Of a DNA stretch of 30,265 bases, positions 7,434-14,901 are shown in pieces. Position numbers and translations under genes: made by a program. The number at the start of each line of letters is the position of its first letter. Position 1 is the first letter of the stretch. The notes below the pieces were generated by a model, which did no database searches, had not been told where the DNA came from, and was given only the letters and a program-made list of their open reading frames with translations. Origin of the DNA: Clostridiaceae bacterium. GTDB lineage: Bacteria > Bacillota > Clostridia > Oscillospirales > Acutalibacteraceae. Where the stretch lies: NCBI GenBank assembly GCA_016292455.1, contig JAEDIL010000010.1:1-30265 (forward strand), written 5' to 3'.

Positions 7434-9839
7434 ATGAAATATTCGCTCAATAAAGCACAAGCAAAAGAACTGATTTCGGGTAAGCTTTCCCATTATTTCG
7501 GCGTCAGCGTTCAGGAGGCGACCGACGAGCAGTATTATAAGGCTGTTGCACTCATTGTCCGCGACCTTATGCATGAGGGAGTACGCGAGTTCCGGAAAAA
7601 GGCTGAACAGTCCGATTCAAAGAGAGTATACTATCTCAGCATGGAGTTCCTCATGGGACGTTCGCTCAAAAACAACCTTTTCAATCTCGGTCTGACAAAG
7701 ACCTTCGCTTCGGCGCTCAAAGATTTCGGAATCAGCCTTGAAAAGCTCTACGATTGCGAGCCGGACGCAGGTCTCGGCAACGGCGGTCTCGGCCGTCTTG
7801 CCGCCTGCTATCTTGACGGGCTTGCAACTCAGGGATACAACGGCATGGGCTACTGTATTCTTTATGAATGCGGAATTTTCAAGCAGAAGCTTATTGACGG
7901 CTGGCAGACTGAATTGCCGGATTTCTGGCTCCCCGGCGGCGAGGCATGGCTCATCTGCCGAGAAGAGGAAGCCGTTGAAGTCAGCTTCGGCGGTCAGGTG
8001 GCAGACCGTTGGGATAACCGGTATCATTCGGTTGAACTCAGCGGCGACACAAAGATCACCGCAGTGCCCTACGACATGTTTGTTTCCGGCAACGGCGGAA
8101 AGGCATACAGTATACTGCGTCTCTGGAAGTCAAAGGCACCGTCGCTTGACATGCGCCTTTTCGACCAGGGACAGTATATGAAGGCTATGGAGCAGGCTGC
8201 CATGGCAGAGGTCATCAGTAAAATTCTCTATCCCTCCGATAACCACCCGGAAGGAAAGAGTCTCCGTCTCAAACAGCAGTATTTCCTTGTTTCCGCTTCG
8301 GTTCAGGATATTGTCAAAAGGCATCTGCGCCATCATTCAACAATGGAGAACTTTGCCGAAAAGAATGCCGTTCATATCAATGACACCCACCCGACCCTTT
8401 CAATCCCGGAGCTCATGAGGATTCTCCTTGACGAATGTGGGTACGGCTGGGACGATGCGTGGAAAATTGTTTCCGCTTCCTGCGCATATACAAACCACAC
8501 AGTAATGAAAGAAGCGCTTGAATGTTGGCCGGAGAGTCTTGTTCAGTCTCTTCTCCCGCGTATTTATCAGATTATCAAGGAAATTGATAACCGCTACCGC
8601 GCCCATATCTGGGAAACGACTCACGACGCCGGAAAGGTTGAGGAGCTTGCGGTAATTTCCGGCGGTGTTGTCAGAATGGCAAACCTCTGCGTTGCCTCCT
8701 GCCACAGCGTCAACGGCGTTTCCGCTCTCCACAGTCAGATTCTCAAAGACACGGTTTTCAACGGCTATTACAGGCTGACTCCGGAAAAGTTCACCAATGT
8801 TACGAACGGAATTGCCCACCGCCGTTGGCTCTGCCAGGCGAATCCCGAGCTTACCGCTCTGCTCGAAGGACTCATCGGCAAGGGCTTTGTCAACAACGCC
8901 GCAGAGCTTTCAAAGCTCGGTGAGTTCAAAAACGACAGTACCGTTCTTTCCGCGCTTGAAAAGGTCAAGCTGCATAACAAGGAAAACTTTGCCGCTCTTG
9001 TCAGAAAGCAGACTGGCATTGAGCTTGATCCGACCTCGGTTTTTGACGTTCAGGTCAAGCGTCTGCATGAATATAAGCGTCAGCACCTCAATGCTTTCCA
9101 GATTGTTGCAAAGTATCTAGAAATTAAAGCGAACCCGAACGGAAATTATGTTCCGCACACATATATTTTCGGCGCAAAGGCAGCTTCGGGCTACTTCATG
9201 GCAAAGAAGATTATCAACTTCATTGTTGCACTTGCCGACCTTGTCAACAATGACCCGGATGTGAGGGGAAGACTTAAAATTGTTTATGTTGAGGACTACA
9301 ATGTAACTGCCGCCGAAAGACTTATGCCTGCCGCCGACATCAGCGAACAGATCTCACTCGCCGGAACGGAAGCGAGCGGAACGGGCAACATGAAGCTTAT
9401 GCTCAACGGTGCAATCACGCTCGGCACTCTCGACGGTGCAAACGTTGAAATACACGAAGCGGTCGGTGACGAAAACATGATTCTTTTCGGAATGACCACT
9501 CCGGAGGTCAACGACCTCAAACGCGCCGGTTATGTTCCGATGAACTATTTCAACAATAATCCTGAGCTTCGCGCCGTTATTGAGTTTATTCAGCAGGGAA
9601 TCGGAGGAAAGCAGTTCCCGGAAATCGGCAACACAATCATTCATCACGACCCGTATATGGTTCTTGCCGACTTTGCCGATTACAGAAATGCACAGAAAAA
9701 GATTGACGCTCTCTGGAAAGACAGAGAACGCTGGAACAGCATGTCGCTCGTAAATATTGCCGGAGCCGGACGCTTTGCTGCCGACCGCGCAGTCAATGAT
9801 TATGCGCGCGACATCTGGCATACCGGACCGGTCAGATAA
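7434..9839 (+). CDS. glgP: Glycogen/maltodextrin phosphorylase
   Basis: An 801-residue GT35 alpha-glucan phosphorylase, the normal length. It releases glucose 1-phosphate from glycogen or maltodextrins with inorganic phosphate. Visible signatures are G-N-G-G-L-G-R-L-A-A-C near residues 116-126, the Q-V-K-R-L-H-E-Y-K-R-Q motif near 540-550, and the pyridoxal-phosphate site E-A-S-G-T-G-N-M-K-L with K654 as the Schiff-base lysine. ATG at 7434 follows GGAGG with good spacing. The next gene, a HAD phosphatase, starts one base after the stop and is probably coupled. No other glycogen genes are in the window. Confidence 0.96.
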   Translation: MKYSLNKAQAKELISGKLSHYFGVSVQEATDEQYYKAVALIVRDLMHEGVREFRKKAEQSDSKRVYYLSMEFLMGRSLKNNLFNLGLTKTFASALKDFGISLEKLYDCEPDAGLGNGGLGRLAACYLDGLATQGYNGMGYCILYECGIFKQKLIDGWQTELPDFWLPGGEAWLICREEEAVEVSFGGQVADRWDNRYHSVELSGDTKITAVPYDMFVSGNGGKAYSILRLWKSKAPSLDMRLFDQGQYMKAMEQAAMAEVISKILYPSDNHPEGKSLRLKQQYFLVSASVQDIVKRHLRHHSTMENFAEKNAVHINDTHPTLSIPELMRILLDECGYGWDDAWKIVSASCAYTNHTVMKEALECWPESLVQSLLPRIYQIIKEIDNRYRAHIWETTHDAGKVEELAVISGGVVRMANLCVASCHSVNGVSALHSQILKDTVFNGYYRLTPEKFTNVTNGIAHRRWLCQANPELTALLEGLIGKGFVNNAAELSKLGEFKNDSTVLSALEKVKLHNKENFAALVRKQTGIELDPTSVFDVQVKRLHEYKRQHLNAFQIVAKYLEIKANPNGNYVPHTYIFGAKAASGYFMAKKIINFIVALADLVNNDPDVRGRLKIVYVEDYNVTAAERLMPAADISEQISLAGTEASGTGNMKLMLNGAITLGTLDGANVEIHEAVGDENMILFGMTTPEVNDLKRAGYVPMNYFNNNPELRAVIEFIQQGIGGKQFPEIGNTIIHHDPYMVLADFADYRNAQKKIDALWKDRERWNSMSLVNIAGAGRFAADRAVNDYARDIWHTGPVR

Positions 9840-9840
9840 C

Positions 9841-10482
9841 ATGAAAAGAGCTGTGATTTTTGACCTTGACGGAACGCTGCTCAACACACTCGGCGACCTT
9901 GCTTCAAGTGTGAACTTTGCTCTTCGCGAATGCGGCTATCCGGAAAGGACGGTTGACGAGGTCTGCTCATTTATCGGCAACGGAGTTGTGGTGCTCATTC
10001 ACCGCAGTGTGCCGTCGGGCACGTCTGAAAAAGACGAAAAGAGGTGTTTTGAGATCTTCCGGAAAAGGTATCTTGAACACATGGAGGACACAACCGCACC
10101 TTATGACGGCATAAGCGGTCTGCTCGCCGGGCTTTCGGAAAGAGGCGTGAAAACCGCAGTTGTTTCAAACAAGCTTGACGCCGGAGTAAAAGGACTTTGC
10201 AAAAAATATTTTCCGCTTCTTGACTGCGCCTTCGGCGTGAACAGCGAGGGCGAAAGAAAACCTGCTCCCGTGAATGTTTTCAGGGCGCTTTCCGAGCTCG
10301 GAGTAAGCAAAGAGGAAGCGCTTTATGTAGGAGACAGCGAGGTTGACATTCAGACTGCGCGCAATGCCGGGCTTGAAATGCTTGGCGTCACCTGGGGCTA
10401 CCGCAGCCGTGAGTCGCTGCTGAAGGCCGGCGCAAAGGCGGTTGTTGACACTCCTGCGGAAATACTCGAACATCTGAACTGA
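9841..10482 (+). CDS. HAD-superfamily hydrolase, phosphoglycolate phosphatase-like
   Basis: A 213-residue HAD subfamily IA phosphatase. Motif I is D-L-D-G-T at residues 8-12 (nucleophile D8), motif II is V-V-S-N-K near 104-108, the motif III lysine is in E-R-K-P near 138-141, and motif IV is V-G-D-S-E-V-D near 163-169. The ATG at 9841, one base after the glgP stop, is chosen because an upstream extension would lie in glgP coding sequence; there is no strong ribosome binding site, so coupling to glgP is likely. Substrate could be phosphoglycolate, a sugar phosphate or pyrophosphate; sequence alone does not decide. Confidence 0.85.
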   Translation: MKRAVIFDLDGTLLNTLGDLASSVNFALRECGYPERTVDEVCSFIGNGVVVLIHRSVPSGTSEKDEKRCFEIFRKRYLEHMEDTTAPYDGISGLLAGLSERGVKTAVVSNKLDAGVKGLCKKYFPLLDCAFGVNSEGERKPAPVNVFRALSELGVSKEEALYVGDSEVDIQTARNAGLEMLGVTWGYRSRESLLKAGAKAVVDTPAEILEHLN

Positions 10483-10490
10483 ACCATGAG

Positions 10491-10528
10491 CTGTCGGATT
10501 CGGACTGCACCGGATCCGGCAGTTTTTT
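10491..10528 (+). terminator. Rho-independent terminator of the glgP-HAD unit
   Basis: Arms 10491-10503 and 10510-10522 form a 13-bp stem with two G-U pairs and a six-base loop, followed directly by six Ts (10523-10528). Confidence 0.9.
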
Positions 10529-10574
10529 GTTGTTGTCCGGGCTTTTTCCGACAAAAATCAACATAAACATCCGG

Positions 10575-10603
10575 TTGATAATTTTTACGTAATGTACTAT
10601 AAT
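10575..10603 (+). promoter_or_regulatory. Near-consensus sigma-A promoter for the MIF-like tautomerase
   Basis: TTGATA (10575-10580) and a perfect TATAAT (10598-10603) are 17 bases apart. The short leader carries AAAGGAGG before the ATG at 10633. This is one of the best promoters in the window, implying strong constitutive expression. Confidence 0.8.
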
Positions 10604-10632
10604 AAGGTAATCTTGAAAAAAGGAGGCGCCTT

Positions 10633-10977
10633 ATGCCGTATATCGAACTCAAAACAACCGCTGCCGTCAGCGAAAACAAAGCCGAAAACCTCAAAGCCGC
10701 TTTCGGAAAAGCTATTGAATGCTTTCCCGGAAAAACGGAAAGCTGGCTGATGGTCAACATTGAGGACAACAGAAAAATGTGGTTCAAAGGTGACAACAGC
10801 TCGGATTGCGCAATGGTTTCCGTTGACCTTCTCGGCAGTGTTTCCTCTTCCTCTTCGGAAAAAATGACCGAAAAGCTTTGCGAAATTCTTTCAGACGAGC
10901 TTTCGCTTTCTCCGGACAGAGTCTATGTCAAGTATTCCGGTTTTTCCGATTGGGGCTGGAACAAAGGGAACTTCTGA
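10633..10977 (+). CDS. MIF-family (macrophage migration inhibitory factor-like) tautomerase
   Basis: A 114-residue protein of the tautomerase superfamily, closely matching the length and C-terminal pattern of eukaryotic MIF, including S-P-D-R-V-Y near residues 95-100 and a terminal G-W-N. Proline 2, which becomes the N-terminal catalytic base after Met removal, is present, and K34 aligns with the active-site Lys32 of MIF. Differences are a Lys in place of Asn97 and loss of the second cysteine of the MIF CxxC motif (C59 remains). MIF proteins form trimers and tautomerise phenylpyruvate or dopachrome-like compounds; the physiological bacterial substrate is unknown. No secretion signal is visible. 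The gene is monocistronic, with its own strong promoter and a terminator on each side. Confidence 0.85.
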   Translation: MPYIELKTTAAVSENKAENLKAAFGKAIECFPGKTESWLMVNIEDNRKMWFKGDNSSDCAMVSVDLLGSVSSSSSEKMTEKLCEILSDELSLSPDRVYVKYSGFSDWGWNKGNF

Positions 10978-11068
10978 GGCTTCCTTTGTTCAATGCCGAA
11001 TTACGGTGGACCCGGGAGCAGACGAAGATAAACACGTATCGGCAAAAATAAACCGTGACCAAAGAATA

Positions 11069-11131
11069 AAAGCTATAATTCACAGCTGAGAAGCAGTTCT
11101 ATGACTTTCTGTGAATTATAGCTTTGTTTTT
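11069..11131. terminator. Bidirectional long-stem terminator between the MIF-like gene and the beta-propeller gene
   Basis: A perfect 17-bp inverted repeat, AAAGCTATAATTCACAG (11069-11085) with its complement at 11109-11125, is followed by GTTTTTT on the plus strand and TTTTATTCTTT on the minus strand. It ends two convergent transcripts. Its arm sequence recurs at 27731-27785. The 90 bases before it show nothing recognisable. Confidence 0.85.
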
Positions 11132-11158
11132 TATTCTGTGCTTAACCGACGGTCTGGG

Positions 11159-12700
11159 TTACTCGGAATCCGTGATTGAAATCAGGCCGTTGAATACTCC
11201 GACATAGGCGCTGCCGTTCGGTCCGATTGTGATGGGTCCGTAGCTGTTGTTCCAGTTTCTGCCCGTTCCGGTAAAGACCTTGTAAACGGTTTCGCCGGTT
11301 TCAAAGTCAATTGCGGTGAAGTACCACGCAACAGCGGACTTTGGAATGTCCTTGTTCTGTTCTCTTGTGTAAAGGTAAACAAGACCGTTGCCTGCGGAAA
11401 GCTTGGGAACAACGGTGCAGGAGGCTTCCTTGCTTTCCCAGACCACTTCGCAGCCGGTGCAGTCCTCGTTCATGTCAATTCTTGTCACACCGGGATAGCT
11501 TGTCGGATTCCTGACAAGGAAGCCTGAGCCGGTTTCGGTATAGTTGTTTTCAACGATGAACGAGCGTCCGTGGGCAATCAGACTGTTCTCGCTGACGGAA
11601 TAGCCTTCGTCAAAAACAGGCTGGGTAACAATTGCTTCGCCCGTTTCTCTGTTATAGACAACAACGTTGACTCTGCCGTCGGCATTGTCTGTGATTGCAC
11701 AAAGCTTTTTGACTGTACCGTCGGAGCAGGGAACGTCAAGGAGAGTCGGGGTTGTTCCGCTGCCCTGGTTGATTGCGCCGGGTTTGAGCGTTGTTCCGCG
11801 GTCATACTCCGTACGCCAGGTGTAGAACGGAGTTTTGTTTTCGTCAAGGTCAAAGCGATACATTGCGGTGTCGGAAACGATGTACATTCCGTCTTTTGCA
11901 ACGGCGAAGCTGTTCTGAATTTCTTCGTTTTCAAGCTTCATGATGTTGACCTGCTTCGTGTCCTTTTCAATTATGCCGACTTCGCCCGGACGGGTAACGA
12001 ACCAGATGTTGCCCTCTGTGTCGGGAACAGCGTCGGTAATGAACGAGCCTGCGGGAAGATACGGCATGAGGTCATATTCTTCCTCAACAACCCATTCGCA
12101 CTTTCCGTCGGTTTCGTCAACGCGGAAAATCTGAATAACGTTGTCGGAGTTGCCGATAATAGGTCTGTCGCCGTCAAGGAGGTGGCAATAAGCACCGCCG
12201 GAGGTGTCGTTTGAAATGAGGTCAAAGTTGAAGGTCTTGAAAAATTCTCTTGTTGAAGCGCGCTGAGGAAGTCTTGTTTCCGCGAGAATTTCAAGCGTAT
12301 CCGCATCAATCAGAAGAAGTCTGAAACCGACAACGTTGCCGCTGATGCACATAATTCTGCCCTTGCTGTCAAACATGAGAGTTGCAACAAGTCCGCCGAA
12401 AACGTTCATTGAACGCGACCTGACCACCGGGTTGATCCCGAGAGGGCCGGAGTAATCGTATGTTCCGGTGTTGTAGGAATTGCCGTGCATTCCGTTTGTG
12501 CCCTCCTTTGCAAGGAGCGGATGCTGCGGCACATTGATTTTTTCAAGCGGTTTGCTTGTGGCTGCCTGGCCGTAATATGCCGGGCAGGAGCGGGAAATGA
12601 GTGGTTGGCGGATTGCGCCGCCGGGGCTGAGGAAGAACATCAGGAACGCAGAAAGCGCCGAGAGTATCTTCATAAAAACGCCGGAAAAAAATGCTGACAT
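11159..12700 (-). CDS. Secreted beta-propeller-like protein of unknown function
   Basis: A 513-residue protein with an N-terminal signal-like segment: a lysine at residue 11 followed by a hydrophobic stretch to about residue 30. The ATG at 12700 is chosen because GGGAG lies nine bases upstream; the reading frame stays open to 12790 but that region has no ribosome site. The mature part has repeated strand-rich units with D-x-x-G-x-I/M-W/Y-x-V patterns such as D-T-E-G-N-I-W-F-V and A-K-D-G-M-Y-I-V, resembling PQQ-like or NHL-type propeller blades. No LPxTG, lipobox or catalytic motif is seen, so it may be released or held non-covalently. Divergently transcribed from the acyltransferase/zinc-ribbon pair. 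I do not recognise a named family. Confidence 0.75.
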   Translation of the reverse strand: MSAFFSGVFMKILSALSAFLMFFLSPGGAIRQPLISRSCPAYYGQAATSKPLEKINVPQHPLLAKEGTNGMHGNSYNTGTYDYSGPLGINPVVRSRSMNVFGGLVATLMFDSKGRIMCISGNVVGFRLLLIDADTLEILAETRLPQRASTREFFKTFNFDLISNDTSGGAYCHLLDGDRPIIGNSDNVIQIFRVDETDGKCEWVVEEEYDLMPYLPAGSFITDAVPDTEGNIWFVTRPGEVGIIEKDTKQVNIMKLENEEIQNSFAVAKDGMYIVSDTAMYRFDLDENKTPFYTWRTEYDRGTTLKPGAINQGSGTTPTLLDVPCSDGTVKKLCAITDNADGRVNVVVYNRETGEAIVTQPVFDEGYSVSENSLIAHGRSFIVENNYTETGSGFLVRNPTSYPGVTRIDMNEDCTGCEVVWESKEASCTVVPKLSAGNGLVYLYTREQNKDIPKSAVAWYFTAIDFETGETVYKVFTGTGRNWNNSYGPITIGPNGSAYVGVFNGLISITDSE

Positions 12701-12721
12701 GGTTGTTTTCTCCCTTTCTTT

Positions 12722-12749
12722 GAAATTTTGCCTCCCTGGACAAAATTTC
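12722..12749 (-). promoter_or_regulatory. Hairpin in the 5' leader of the beta-propeller gene
   Basis: GAAATTTTG (12722-12730) and CAAAATTTC (12741-12749) form a perfect 9-bp stem. In the minus-strand mRNA the ten-base loop contains AGGGAGG, a second Shine-Dalgarno-like sequence not followed by a start codon at the right distance. It lies between the promoter and the real ribosome site. Confidence 0.45.
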
Positions 12750-12777
12750 CAACTTTTTTTCAGTGTATATCCGAATG

Positions 12778-12805
12778 ATTCTAAAATCAACAGTTAAAAT
12801 GTAAA
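12778..12805 (-). promoter_or_regulatory. Candidate promoter for the beta-propeller gene
   Basis: On the minus strand TTTACA (12805-12800) and TAGAAT (12783-12778) are 16 bases apart. The leader would be about 70 bases and holds the hairpin at 12722-12749. It sits back to back with the acyltransferase promoter, so one regulator could control both. Confidence 0.5.
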
Positions 12806-12816
12806 CAATAAAATGG

Positions 12817-12845
12817 TTGCTAATTTTTCATACATATTGTATAAT
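12817..12845 (+). promoter_or_regulatory. Sigma-A-type promoter for the acyltransferase-like gene
   Basis: TTGCTA (12817-12822) and a perfect TATAAT (12840-12845) are 17 bases apart. Transcription would start near 12852, about 45 bases before the ATG at 12896. Confidence 0.65.
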
Positions 12846-12895
12846 ACAGGATAAGTGTAATTTCAAGTACTTTGTTTAAACGAGGTTGTCTGCTT

Positions 12896-14164
12896 ATGTC
12901 AAAAGGCAATTTTGAATGGTTCAAGCTTGACAATGCCGCAAAAATTTTTCCCGGGCAGAACTCCGACGGCTGGTCAAACGTTTTCAGAATCGGCGTTCAG
13001 CTCAGGCATGAGGTTGAGCCGGAACTTTTGAAAAAAGCATTGCAGCGTGTTCTCCGGAGGCTGCCGTGCTTTGATGTCCGGATAAAGCCGGGTTTTTTCT
13101 GGTATTACTTTGAACATAATCCCAATGAACCGCTCATTCTTGAAGATGTCAAGAACATTTGCTACCGCGTGAAATTCCGCGAAAACGGCGGCTATCTTTT
13201 CAGAGTCTTTTACCGCGGAGACCGGATTGCCGTTGATTTTTATCATGCCCTTTCCGACGGTTACGGAGGCGCGGTCTTTGTTTCAACGCTCACGGCGGAA
13301 TATCTGAGGCTCAAAGGCTGTGAAATCCCGAGCGGAGGAATGGTGCTTGACCTTTCCGAAGAGCCGACACGCGACGAAATGCTTGATGCATACACACGCT
13401 TTGCCTCTTCAAAAGCCTCCTATAACCGCCGCGACAAGGCGGTGTACCACGCTGTCGGTACAAAGGAAGGCAAGCATCTGTGCAACTATACAGTCGGAAT
13501 AATGTCCTTTGAACAGCTCCATGAAATCTGTGCGGGCTACGGCGCAACGCTGACGGAGTTTTTTGCCGCAATGCTCATGGATATTCATTACCGAAAGCAA
13601 AAAGCCGAACGCAAAAAGCAGCGCGAGGTTTCCGTTCAGATTCCGGTGAATCTGAGAAAATTTTTCCCGACGCAGACGCTGCGCAACTTTGTTTTGTGCC
13701 TTCGCGTAAAAATGAATCCCGATATGGGAGAATACAGCTTTGAAGAGCTTGTGAAGCTTGTTTCGCTTCAGCTGCGGCTGGTCAACAACGAAAAAACGGT
13801 CAACTCAATGATGACGCAAAACCTGAAAATTGAAAAGAATCCATTTGCAAAGTTTTTCCCGTTGTTTATCAAAAACCTTTCCGTTGCGCTGACTTTTCTT
13901 CTGACGGGAGAACAGACAACCTCCGCTCTCATTTCAAATCTCGGACCGGTGAGTATTCCGCCGGAAATGGAGGAGCACGTTGAAAAATATCTGTTTTTCA
14001 CCGGTCCCGGCAAGCTCAACGGGGCGCGCTGCGGCGTGATAACGCTCGGCGACAAGGTTGCTTTCACCTTTTCAAACTGTTACAGCGAGAGCGACATTGA
14101 ACGGGAGTTTTTCACAAGGCTCGTCAAAATGGGAGTCCATGTAAAAATTGAAAGTAACCGCTGA
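12896..14164 (+). CDS. Condensation/alcohol acetyltransferase-fold enzyme (HxxxDG acyltransferase)
   Basis: A 422-residue protein of the chloramphenicol-acetyltransferase-like superfamily that includes alcohol O-acetyltransferases, PapA proteins and NRPS condensation domains. The catalytic H-A-L-S-D-G is at 117-122, with H117 the predicted general base, and an S-N-L-G-P segment lies near residue 350. ATG at 12896 is used, with GAGG ten bases upstream; the in-frame TTG at 12872 has no ribosome site. A zinc-ribbon membrane protein follows after 12 bases, a pairing found in other Clostridia. It is a stand-alone enzyme with no peptide-synthetase modules nearby. It probably transfers an acyl group to an alcohol or amine on a lipid or small molecule; donor and acceptor are unknown. 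Confidence 0.75.
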   Translation: MSKGNFEWFKLDNAAKIFPGQNSDGWSNVFRIGVQLRHEVEPELLKKALQRVLRRLPCFDVRIKPGFFWYYFEHNPNEPLILEDVKNICYRVKFRENGGYLFRVFYRGDRIAVDFYHALSDGYGGAVFVSTLTAEYLRLKGCEIPSGGMVLDLSEEPTRDEMLDAYTRFASSKASYNRRDKAVYHAVGTKEGKHLCNYTVGIMSFEQLHEICAGYGATLTEFFAAMLMDIHYRKQKAERKKQREVSVQIPVNLRKFFPTQTLRNFVLCLRVKMNPDMGEYSFEELVKLVSLQLRLVNNEKTVNSMMTQNLKIEKNPFAKFFPLFIKNLSVALTFLLTGEQTTSALISNLGPVSIPPEMEEHVEKYLFFTGPGKLNGARCGVITLGDKVAFTFSNCYSESDIEREFFTRLVKMGVHVKIESNR

Positions 14165-14176
14165 GGAGGAAGACAA

Positions 14177-14893
14177 ATGTCATATTGTGTGAACTGCGGT
14201 GTTGAGCTTGACAGGAGCGCAAAAAAGTGCGCCCTTTGTTCAACGCGGGTTGTCAATCCGAATGAATCGCCGAAAAAGGCGCAGGAGGCACCCACTCCGT
14301 TTTCCGAAATGCCGTTCATTCCGGCACGCGTCAAGCGCCGCTTTGTCGCTTATATAGTTACTGTTGTAATGCTCATTCCGAATATTGTATGTACTCTTGT
14401 GAATGCGGTCTTTTTCAGGGAGGGCTTCTGGTCGTTTTATCTGAGCGCAACCAGTCTTTTGCTCTGGGTTGTGTTCGTTTTCCCGTTTTACACCAAAAAA
14501 CTGAGACCGTATCTTATGTGGGCATTTGACACACTTTCCGTCTGTGCCTATGTTTTCTTTTTCTTTGCAATGGGACATGATCAGGGAAACAAATGGTATA
14601 CTACGACTGCACTGCCGATAATACTCTCCGTTTCGGCTGTTGTTCTGTTCTATATTCACTGGTGCAGAAAGAAAAAGCGCCACTGGGTGCTCAAATTTAT
14701 GCTCATTACTGCCGACGCCGCGCTGATTTCATTTGCGGTGGGGCTTGCTCTTGATGTCGGCTACGGACTTGAAAATGCTTTTCCGGTGGGGGCAATCATC
14801 TGCATTTCCTGCGCCGTTCTTGTCTGCTTCCTTGCCTATTGCTACCGCAGTCAGCACATGCGCGCCTGGCTTTCAAAAAGGTTCTTCGTCTGA
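14177..14893 (+). CDS. Zinc-ribbon six-TM membrane protein (DUF6320-like)
   Basis: A 238-residue protein with an N-terminal zinc ribbon (C4, C7, C18, C21) followed by a charged linker and six hydrophobic helices from about residue 55 to 230. This architecture matches the DUF6320 family that accompanies acetyltransferase-fold enzymes like the preceding gene. GAGGAGG directly after the upstream stop gives a strong ribosome site for the ATG at 14177. The zinc ribbon probably stays cytoplasmic and may recruit the acyltransferase to the membrane; this is inference. The recQ ribosome site lies over its stop codon. Confidence 0.72.
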   Translation: MSYCVNCGVELDRSAKKCALCSTRVVNPNESPKKAQEAPTPFSEMPFIPARVKRRFVAYIVTVVMLIPNIVCTLVNAVFFREGFWSFYLSATSLLLWVVFVFPFYTKKLRPYLMWAFDTLSVCAYVFFFFAMGHDQGNKWYTTTALPIILSVSAVVLFYIHWCRKKKRHWVLKFMLITADAALISFAVGLALDVGYGLENAFPVGAIICISCAVLVCFLAYCYRSQHMRAWLSKRFFV

Positions 14894-14901
14894 GGTGATG
14901 T

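Noticed and set aside
9354..9887. A 177-codon minus-strand frame antisense to the end of glgP
   Set aside because: It lies wholly over strongly conserved glgP and HAD coding sequence, has no ribosome site or recognisable family, and reflects codon bias on the opposite strand.
11570..12214. A 214-codon plus-strand frame inside the beta-propeller gene
   Set aside because: It is a mirror of the propeller frame; the product is Val/Phe/Asn-rich without any domain and has no promoter or ribosome site.
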